A stretch of DNA of 37,248 bases from Tychonema litorale BBK16. GTDB lineage: Bacteria > Cyanobacteriota > Cyanobacteriia > Cyanobacteriales > Microcoleaceae. The stretch is from assembly GCF_021648855.1 (NCBI RefSeq), contig NZ_JAKJHX010000034.1, positions 1 to 37,248 on the forward strand. Reading direction: 5' to 3'. The notes beneath the pieces were generated by a model. That model had not been told where the DNA came from and made no database searches. It saw nothing but the letters and a program-made list of their open reading frames with translations. Of the stretch, positions 7,679-16,600 are shown piece by piece; position 1 is the stretch's first letter, and each line of letters begins with the position of its first letter. Position numbers and translations under genes: made by a program.

Positions 7679-8030
7679 TAGAAAAATATCTAAAAAAATT
7701 CCTAACTCCGAGCATAAGGATTGTCAACCTTAAGTCTCAAATCGATCGAGGTAATTTACGTAAGTTTACAAGATCGCGTCACTTTTTCTTGACGACAGGG
7801 CGATCGGGGTGGTTTATTTTTTATTTTTTGAGTTAAAATCAAACCAGACAAGAAGCTGTTGAGAATGTTCGGAGTTTAAACCGCAGATATGCGGGATAAG
7901 CCAACTAGAAATGTAATTGTACCGCAGATGCGGTACAATTATAAGTTATATTCCTAACTTAAAAATGAAATTTTCAGGGCTGATTGCCGTAGTTTGAGAT
8001 AAGTTTTTTGTTAAATTAGCCGGAGTTAAT
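7679..8030. other. Intergenic leader upstream of the NACHT gene
   Basis: This AT-rich 352-bp gap contains two related hairpins. One is CCGCA-gata-TGCGG (7881-7894); the larger one is at 7915-7940. A candidate promoter overlaps the larger one. No ORF or tRNA is visible. The last 90 bases lack a clear ribosome binding site apart from CGGAG, 3 bases before the start. Confidence 0.55.
7915..7945 (+). promoter_or_regulatory. Palindrome lying in the spacer of a candidate promoter
   Basis: AATTGTACCGC (7915-7925) and GCGGTACAATT (7930-7940) are perfect 11-bp complements with an AGAT loop. TTGTAC (7917-7922) and TATAAG (7940-7945) are 17 bp apart, so the palindrome would cover the whole promoter spacer like a repressor operator. 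The -35 match is weak (three of six) and the -10 match good (five of six). Confidence 0.4.
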
Positions 8031-10430
8031 ATGCCTGCGAGTGGAAGAACTGTTTGGAAAGAGTGGGGAAGCAAACGTCTCTCAAAGTTAAAAGGAGAAG
8101 ATTTTATAGCTGAAATCAGCCCATTAATTAGGTTGTTTCACCCTGATTTGCAATCTAATAATATTTATGGAACACATTTAACTGTTTGGAGTGATAGTGA
8201 TATAACTCCATATGCAATTCAATGTCAAGGATTTGACAATTTAACTCTTGGCATCGAGCAGGCAAAGCTAGTTGAAGAGCAAATTAATCAATTTATACAA
8301 TTAGGTTTTTGTTGTGATAGATACTACGTAATCCATAACGGTTTGTCTGGCTTCGGCGGACAGCAGTTTAATGAGTTTAATAATTTAGTGAACGATTGTC
8401 TTCAGAGACTTCTTGATCTACATAGAGCAAGAGAAGTGAGGCTTCTTGATCGTTCAGTTTTTATTAAAGAAGTCAGTCAGCGATTAGAGAATATTCTTGA
8501 AGAAAGCGTTAGGAAGAAATCAGAAGAAATTAAATGTGACATCCAGTCTCGTTTGCGATTTAGCAAATACTACATTCCTGGTGTACCTCTTTTTGAGAGC
8601 CAAATACAATTTAGAAGCTTTGACCTACCAAATTTAGGAACCCCTAAAAATCTTCTTAGCAAGGATACTACTGCACATCAGGTGGTACTGAGTAGTTCCT
8701 GCAAGATAAGATGGACACTTCTGCATGGTGAACCTGGAACCGGAAAAACAACCACCGCATTGCAAGCTGCAACTCAAAAAGGAAAAACTGTTTTATTTGT
8801 TCCTTGTGAATTATTTGAATTTTATGATCTTCAGAAAGGAACAAGTATTCTACTTAACCAAATAGTTAATGTACTAGGCTTATTAGATGATTACTTTAGT
8901 GATGAAGACAAAGAAATTATTCTAAAATTTTCAGGTTCAACTCTTGCTAATATCCTAGAGCATTCAGAAGATCATGCATTGATATTTGATGGGTTAGATG
9001 AGAATAGATTTTATAGTGATCCTAATGCTGGAGGGCTAGAACGACTCAGTTCAAGGTTAGAGGATTTTGATTGCCCTGTAATTTTAACAACAAGAACTTC
9101 TCATTTTAAAGCTTCATTTGAGAGGTTTAGTCAGTCACTTGTAAATTCTCCTCAGCCATCGCATCATCGCAAAAATTCTCGTTTATTGGAATTGTCAGGA
9201 TGGCAAATTGATCAAGTCGTTCAGCTTGTAGATGACATCTTAAATGATACAGAAAATCTTACACAGAAAGAGTTAGAGAGAATTTCGCAATTTCGATGTA
9301 TTCTTGTAAACGGAGATTATTACTTATTATATAATCATCTTCCATGTAATCCATTATTTTTACAGTTTATTCTTGAGGAAGTCATTATTTCTGGAATTCG
9401 AGAATCAAACAGAATCTCTCTTATACATCATTGGGTGAGAAGTAAGATTCGCAGAGATTTAATGGTTAAAGCTCGATCTTTTATTGTGAAAAAAGAAGTT
9501 CATGAATTTGAATCCTACATCGATAAAATGCTCAGATTGATGGAATATGTAGCCAGTAAGATGATAGCGGAAACTGATGAGGGCTATGAGCTTAAAGAAT
9601 ATCTCGAATTTTCAGATATTGAAAATAGAATATTAGAAATATTTAATATTAAATCAGCTTCCCTCATAGATATCCTATTAAACTCGGCACTTACGTCTCA
9701 AGCAAATTTGTCGCGTTCTCACTACAGAAGCTCACGAGAAAGAGTGACTTTTGTATTCAAGGTTTTTCATGAATACTTTTTGGCTTGTTCTTTAGTCCGA
9801 AATTCAAAAAAATGCTTTGGCTATCCTGATTCAGTAAAAGAATTTTATTCTGAAATTAAAAAATATCTCAAACAAGATGAAGACTCTGACTTTGCAAGAT
9901 ACTTAAATAAATCTGAACATCAAAGTTGTCAAGATAATGATAATGCTAAACTCTTGTTGGAATTCATGAATAAACTAGATGGGAAGTTAGCTCAGATGTC
10001 AGATTCTTCAAAGCCCAGCAACCAGTATAATTTTAACGCTCCGATTCATGGCCCTGTAACCACAGGAGGAGAAGTCAAAGAGCTAAACTACACCTACAAC
10101 GAATATGCTCAAGATCCAAAATTTGTTCAAACATTAGATGATATTAAAAAGTCTCTTGAGAACTTGAGGCAGAATAATGCTTCTGTCTCAGACGATGAGT
10201 ACGTCGATATCATTGATGCTGAATTTGAAGATGTCAGAGTTAATGAACCTGAAAAGTGGGCAAGTTGGATGAATGTTCTTCAAGTCTTATTTTCAGGAGG
10301 TGTAGAAGCAGCGAAGGCTTTCAATCCTTGGCTTGGGATTCCAATTGAAGTTTTGAAAACAGCGTACAAGATCCATCGAGAAAAACACAAGAGTTTACCA
10401 GAATCACAATCACAGGAAATCTCTTCTTAA
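8031..10430 (+). CDS. NACHT-type STAND NTPase, candidate anti-phage defence protein
   Basis: The central domain has a Walker A motif GEPGTGKT (233-240), a NACHT-type Walker B LIFDGLDE (317-324) and a sensor-like ILTTRTSHF (351-359). NACHT proteins switch to an active oligomer when they sense a trigger. Residues 20-110 resemble an Mrr-like/PD-(D/E)XK nuclease: DSD (55-57), then YAIQCQGF (61-68), where active enzymes have QxK or ExK; here Lys is Gln66, so cleavage is doubtful. A helical region follows to about 650. From 662, NFNAPIHGPVTTGG starts a C-terminal module I associate with cyanobacterial effector-type proteins. Its last 45 residues hold GGVEAAKAFNPWLGIPIEV. There are no partner genes, and base composition is more AT-rich than the neighbours. 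An attC-like site follows. Confidence 0.85.
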   Translation: MPASGRTVWKEWGSKRLSKLKGEDFIAEISPLIRLFHPDLQSNNIYGTHLTVWSDSDITPYAIQCQGFDNLTLGIEQAKLVEEQINQFIQLGFCCDRYYVIHNGLSGFGGQQFNEFNNLVNDCLQRLLDLHRAREVRLLDRSVFIKEVSQRLENILEESVRKKSEEIKCDIQSRLRFSKYYIPGVPLFESQIQFRSFDLPNLGTPKNLLSKDTTAHQVVLSSSCKIRWTLLHGEPGTGKTTTALQAATQKGKTVLFVPCELFEFYDLQKGTSILLNQIVNVLGLLDDYFSDEDKEIILKFSGSTLANILEHSEDHALIFDGLDENRFYSDPNAGGLERLSSRLEDFDCPVILTTRTSHFKASFERFSQSLVNSPQPSHHRKNSRLLELSGWQIDQVVQLVDDILNDTENLTQKELERISQFRCILVNGDYYLLYNHLPCNPLFLQFILEEVIISGIRESNRISLIHHWVRSKIRRDLMVKARSFIVKKEVHEFESYIDKMLRLMEYVASKMIAETDEGYELKEYLEFSDIENRILEIFNIKSASLIDILLNSALTSQANLSRSHYRSSRERVTFVFKVFHEYFLACSLVRNSKKCFGYPDSVKEFYSEIKKYLKQDEDSDFARYLNKSEHQSCQDNDNAKLLLEFMNKLDGKLAQMSDSSKPSNQYNFNAPIHGPVTTGGEVKELNYTYNEYAQDPKFVQTLDDIKKSLENLRQNNASVSDDEYVDIIDAEFEDVRVNEPEKWASWMNVLQVLFSGGVEAAKAFNPWLGIPIEVLKTAYKIHREKHKSLPESQSQEISS

Positions 10431-10464
10431 AAGTTAGTCACAAAGTGCAACGTGTATGCCGCAA

Positions 10465-10551
10465 TATAACAATCCGCTTGCACCCGACCGTTTAAAGTCT
10501 CTTCGTTGAGTTCGAGAGGTCGCTTACGGCGGGTGAAGCGGAACGTTAGAC
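10465..10551 (+). other. attC-like recombination site (integron cassette type)
   Basis: The ends have attC geometry. TATAAC (10465-10470) is the R''-like end and GTTAGAC (10545-10551) matches the R' consensus GTTRRRY. The adjacent arms TCCGCTTGCACCC (10473-10485) and GGGTGAAGCGGA (10531-10542) pair fully except for one unpaired base, as in the L''/L' boxes. Inner bases also form a hairpin (CTCTTCG...CGAGAG, 10499-10517). The site lies 35 bp after the NACHT stop, where a cassette's attC would be. No integrase is in the window. Confidence 0.5.
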
Positions 10552-10607
10552 TGCAAAAATTACCTGTGTGGACGTAACCCGGAGGTTAATCGTGAGAAGG
10601 TACTACA

Positions 10608-10640
10608 AAAAACCCGGTTTCTTCAAGAAACCGGGTTTTT
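10608..10640. terminator. Palindromic bidirectional terminator, copy 2
   Basis: A 33-bp perfect palindrome with five A's on the left, CCCGG and AAGAAA/TTTCTT arms, and five T's on the right. It is symmetrical, so it can stop transcription from both the NACHT gene and the convergent RTX gene. It is the same repeat as at 5820 and shares its downstream flank. Confidence 0.8.
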
Positions 10641-10670
10641 ATCTATTCGATCGCCCTAAACAACCTACAA

Positions 10671-13600
10671 TTACTTCAAAGTAGAAGTCCCACTTAAATC
10701 GCTACTTTTTGGTAGCTGAATCGGACTCGGATTCGCACTAAGCAAGAGTTCAGCTTCCTTACCAGCAGGATTAGCAGTCGGGATGATGGAACTAACACTC
10801 GCCGCTTTCAAAGGCAGAATTGGCTGAGTTTGAGCGCTAGTCAAAGAAGTCAACAAGCTCTTTGTGTCGTAGATGAGGATGTCATCGTCGGTTTCGCTAA
10901 ACGTCTTCATGGTTGGGATTGAACCGCCATTTAACAAGATGTCATTCGTGGTAGTTTTCGCAGACGTTGCTGTTGCAGTAGCTGTTGTCAATGGTTGCAG
11001 ACTTGCTGGTGCAGTAGTCGTGGCAGTTGACAGACTAATTGGTGCAGTAGTTGTTGCAGTAGCTGGATTAGTACCTGTTGTCAATGGTTGCAGACTTGCT
11101 GGTGCGGTAGTCGTGCTAGTTGACAGACTAATTGGTGCGGTAGTTGTACTGTTTGATAAAGTAATTGGTGCAGTAGTCGTGCTTTTTGGCAGAGTAATTG
11201 GTGCAGCAGTCGTGCTTAATAAGCTAGTGCTAGAACTCGTATTGACCGCACCCATAACATTGTCGCTATCCAGTGTTTCGCCAGTCAAAATATCGACAGG
11301 CGAGGGAGTATTGAAAGCTGCGGGTAGCGCGCCTCCGGGAGTGATGGAGACAAAGCGAGAACTGTCAACTGTTTTGGCTTGAGTATCTTTCAACCAAGCT
11401 AAATGTTCGCCGGTGCCTGCGATGCTGATCAAGGCATCGTTAGTGTAATTCTCGCCACCTTGAACGATTTGCAATTGGTCAAAGGTGAGGTCTTGTGTTA
11501 GTCCGAGGTAATCCCGATCGCCCTGGAAGTAGAATATATTATCTAGTCCCGAACTTGGCGCTAGTACAAATATGTCGGAACCACTGCCTCCAATCAAGGT
11601 ATCTTGACCGTTTGCACCCTTGAGCACGTTGTTTCCTTCGCCGCCGTAGAGGCTGTCATCGCCATCGTTACCGTTCAGACTATCGTTGCCACTGTTGCCG
11701 TTTAAGAAGTCGTTGCCACCACCGCCGTCGAGGGTGTCATCGCTGCTGCCGCCATCGAGACTGTCATCGCCTTCGTTGCCCAACAGGTTGTCGCTGCCGG
11801 CTTCCCCGGTTAGCAAGTCGTTGCCGCAACCGCCGTCGAGAGTGTCCTTACCAGCCCCGCCCAGCATCGTGTCGTTGTCGCATTCGCCGAACATCAAGTC
11901 GTCGCCGTTGCCTCCGCCCATGAAGTCGTTGCCGCCGCCACCCGTGAGAGTGTCGTCGCCGGAGTCGCCTGTGAGGGTGTCGTCGCCGGAGTCGCCGAAA
12001 ACCATGTCGTTACTCGCGCCGCCGTCCATCATGTCGGTTTCGTCGCCGCCGTAGAGGGTGTCTTCTCCGACTTCGCCCAAAATCGTATCTTGCCCTTGAC
12101 TGCCAAATATCAAGTCGTTGCCGGCACCTCCGAACAGTTTGTCATCGTCGATGCTGCCGTCAATTCTGTCGTTACCGGCACCTCCTAATAATTGGTCGTT
12201 GCCCGTACCGCCGAACAGTTCATCGTTGCCAGCGCCACCGTCGATGGTGTCGTAGCCGGAACCGCCGTCGATTTTGTCTTGGCCTGCTTCTCCAAAAATC
12301 AGGTCATCGTCTTCGTTGCCCCAAATATTGTCGTTGCCTGCGCCGCCGTAAACCGAGTCGTCGCCTGCTTGGGCCCAAATGTTGTCGCTGCCGTCGCCAC
12401 CGAGAATCGAGTCTGCGCCGGAACCACCATCAATGTTGTCGTCTCCGACTTGTCCGAGGAGGGTGTCGGCTGCGTCTCCGCCGTAGATTTGGTCGTTGCC
12501 ACGGCCGCCGTCGATGAAATCTCGGTCTTCGCGGCCGTAGAGTTCGTCGTCGCCGTCGTTGCCCCACAGGGTGTCATTGCCGGTGCCTGCATCGATGAAG
12601 TCGTTGTCGTCGTTACCTTCGATGCTGTCGTTGCCGGATTGACCGAATATGCGATCGTCCCCTTCACCACCTGCTAAGGTATCGTTGTTAGCGCCGCCGT
12701 CGATGTAGTCGTCGCCGCTGTTGCCGTCGGCGAAGTCGTTGCCGTCATTTCCGAAAATTCGATCGCGCCCAGCACCTCCAGTCATGCTATCGTCGTCTGC
12801 ACCGCCTTCTAAGTAGTCGTCGCCATTGTTACCAGAGAGGGTATCTTTGCCGATTTGACCGAAAAGTCGATCGCCTCCTTCGCCACCATCCAAGCTATCA
12901 TTGCCCGCTTCGCCCCACAGTTGGTCATCTCCGGTTTGTCCTAACAGGGTATCGTCGTTATCTCCACCCCACAATTGGTCGTTGTCGTCATTGCCTTCTA
13001 ACAAGTCATTGCCTTGGCGACCGTATAATTTGTCACTTCCTTCATTGCCGAAGAGAGTGTCGTTTTCGGTACCGCCGTCTACGAAATCGTCGTTAGTTCC
13101 GCCGGCTAGGGTATCATCGCCACCTTCTCCGTAGAGACTGTCGTTATTTTCGCCGCCGTCGAGTTGGTCGTTACCGGAACCGCCGAACAGGGTATCGCTG
13201 CCGGATTCTCCCAGCAAATTGTCCGCGTCGTCTCCTCCCCAAAGAGTGTCGCTATCGTCGCCACCGAACAGGGTGTCGAGGCCGGATTGACCGTAAATGC
13301 GATCGCGCCCTTCATTCCCCTGAAGCAAATCATTGCCGGAACCGCCGTCAACAATGTCATCGCCGCGATTGCCGATAACCGTATCATCACCGACTTGTCC
13401 GAACAGACTGTCGTTATTATCACCACCATCCAGGATGTCGTTACCGTCGCCGCCTTCGAGGGTGTCATTTTCCGTACCGCCGTCGAGGGAATCGTTGCCG
13501 AGTTCCCCAAACAGTCGGTCTGTTCCTGAGTTGCCTTCGAGGATGTCATCGCCACCTTCGCCGTAGAGAGTATCGCTGTCAGCTTGACCGAGAAGGGTAT

Positions 13601-16600
13601 CGTTGCCTTCGCCTGCTAAGAGTGAGTCATCGCCGGAACCACCTTCTAATAAATCGCTGCCAGCTTCGCCGAGCAGAGTATCTTTGCCGTCGCCACCGTA
13701 GAGGGAATCGTTGCCATCTCCTGCTTTGAGGCTGTCGTTACCGTTTTCGCCGTAGAGGTAGTCATTGCCAGCTTGGGCTAATAAGGTGTCATCATCTTGG
13801 CCACCCCACAGATAATCGTTGCCAACTCCGGCATCGAGAATGTCTTTGCCACTATCGCCATAGAGGGAATCGTTGCCTTCTGCTGCTAAGAGTGAGTCGT
13901 TGCCGCCTTCGCCAAACAGGTAGTCATCGCCAGCTTGGGCTAATAAGGTGTCATCATCTTGGCCACCCCAGAGATAATCGTTGCCAACTCCGGCATCGAG
14001 AATGTCTTTGCCATCGCCACCGTAGAGGGAATCGTTACCTTCGGCTGCGTCGAGACTGTCGTTACCACCTTCGCCAAATAGGTAGTCATCGCCAGCTTTA
14101 GCTAATAAGGTGTCATCGTCTTGACCACCCCAGAGGTAATCGTTACCGATTCCGGCATCGAGAATGTCTTTGCCATCGCCGCCGTAGAGACTGTCGTTAC
14201 CTTCGGCTGCATCGAGGATGTCGTTGCCACCTTCGCCAAATAGGTTGTCGTTTCCGGCTTTGCCCAATAATGTGTCATCGCCTTGGCCTCCCCAAAGTTG
14301 GTCGTTGCCAATGCCAGCATCGAGGATGTCTTTGCCGTCGCCGCCGTAGAGGTTGTCGTTACCTTCGGCTGCATCGAGGGTGTCGTCGCCGGCTTCACCG
14401 TAGAGGTTGTCGTCGCCTTCTTTGCCGAGGAGGATGTCGGCATCGTCGCCACCGTAAAGTTGGTCGTTGCCGAGGCCTGCATTCAGGGTGTCTTTGCCGG
14501 TACCGCCGTAGAGGTAGTCGTTGCCAGTTCCGGCGTCTAGGGTGTCGTCGCCGGCATCGCCTCTGAGTGTGTCGTTGCCCGCTTCGCCGATGAGGGTGTC
14601 TTTTTCGTCGCCGCCGGAGAGTTCGTCGTCGCCGAGGCCGCCGTAGATTAGGTCGGTGTCTCCTTCTCCGTAGAGTTTGTCGTTTTCGCCTTCGCCGTAG
14701 ATGGTGTCTTTGTCTGCGCCACCGTAGATGTTGTCGTCGCCAGCCCGCCCGTACAGGCTATCGTTGCCCGCATTGCCGTAGATGGTATCGTTGCCACTGC
14801 CACTGTCACTGCTGCCGTTGTCGCCGGAGACAAAATCATCGCCAGTACCGCCGTCTATGAAGTCGCTGCCGTCGCCTCCATACACAAAATCGTTGTCGGC
14901 TTCTCCGTACAGGCTGTCTTGTCCTTGGTTGCCAAAGATACTGTCGCGACCATTTCCTCCGTAAGTGCGATCGTTTCCAAATTCGCCGTATAGCTGGTCG
15001 TTACCATCGAGGCCGTAGAGGTTGTCGTCGCCTCCGCCACCAGTTAAGGTATTGGCGTTTTTGTCGCCGGTAATGTCATCGTTGAATTCTGAACCGACAA
15101 CGTTTTCGACTCCGGTAATCGCATCATTGGCACCGGAACCGTCGGTAGCTGTACCCGTTTCGAGGTTGACTTTGACACCGTTAAAATCGCGGCGGTAGCT
15201 GACAACATCTATGCCCTGGCCGCCATCAAAATTGTCATTTCCTTGATGGCCGATCAGAATGTCATTGCCTGCGAAAGCTTTGATGTCATTATCTTTGCTG
15301 TTGCCAATCAGGATGTCGTCAAATTGGGAACCGTTGATGTCTTCTAAATTTGTCAGGTCATCGGTGTTGCCAAAACCGTCTTTTGCGGCACCGGAATCGA
15401 TTTCAAAGTCGCGTTCTAAGTCGGTGTAAAAGGGGCTGGGATTGGCAGGATTGACGGCTTGGCGGGCGCGTTGGTTTTTGTTATGGTCGTAGGTTCGGCT
15501 TTCGTCGATGTTGACAATAACGCCGCTGGGAGAGTTATCGTAAATAACGCGATCGACTCCTTCACCGCCATCAATCAAATCATCGCCAGCTTCAGCTTTT
15601 AAGAAGTCATTGCCGTCACCGCCAAATAGTTCGTCGTTGCCGATGTTGCCGAAGAGAGAGTCATCGTCACCTTGACCTAAAAGTACGTCATCATCGGCAC
15701 CGCCCATTAAGAAATCTTTGCCATCGCCGCCGTCGATGAAATCTTTGCCATCTTCGCCAAACAGCGAGTCATCGCCAGCTTGTCCGTAGAGGTCATCGTC
15801 ATCGGCCCCGCCAGCTAAGATATCTTGGCCGTCGCCACCTTCTAACCAGTCGTTGTTTTCATTGCCTTGCAGGACATCGTTGCCCGCTTGTCCGTAGAGT
15901 CTGTCGTCGCCGGTGCCACCTAATAGCAAGTCTTGACCGTTGCCACCATCGATGAAGTCGTCGCCGGCGTTGCCTTGTTGGGTGTCGCTGCCATCTTGTC
16001 CGTAGAGGATGTCGTCGCCTTCGTTGCCTTGCATGAAGTCGCGGCCGCTGCCACCTTCGGCGTAGTCTTCGCCGGTGTTGCCTTGGATGATGTCGTTGCC
16101 TGCTTGGCCGTAGAGTCGATCGTCACCTGCGTCGCCAGTTAGGGTGTCATCGGCGTTACCGCCATCGAGAATGTCGTCACCGTTTCCGCCGCTGAGGATG
16201 TCTTTATCGTCGCCGCCGAAAAGTAGGTCTTGACCGTTGCCACCGCTGAGGATGTCGTTTCCTTTTTCGCCAAATAAGGTGTCTTCGCCTCCGTCACCAT
16301 TGACGATATCGTTGCCTTGACCTCCAAAAACTTTATCTTGGTCGCTACCCCCAGAGATTGTATCGTCTCCTGAACCACCTAAGATTAAATCGTTATCTGC
16401 CTCACCAAAAATTTGGTCGTTACCTTCATCTCCTGCTATGCTATCGTTGCCTTTGCCACCATAGATTAGATCGTCACCATCAGTTTCTTGTCCTGGGTTG
16501 ATGTTAGCTTCAGCAGAGATTGTGATGGCAGCGTTGATATTAGTATTAGCAGCAAGGCGAGTTGTATTAGCTTTTGCATATACATTGTTTCCGGCTACTG

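Noticed and set aside
12192..13529. Long plus-strand frames (such as 12192-12677 and 13164-13529) opposite the RTX gene
   Set aside because: They are antisense to the Asp/Gly/Asn codons of the RTX repeats, which rarely give stops on the other strand; products are Val/Ala low-complexity.
13716..14526. Regular repeats that could look like a CRISPR array
   Set aside because: The 162-bp units are coding RTX nonapeptides throughout, with no unique spacers.
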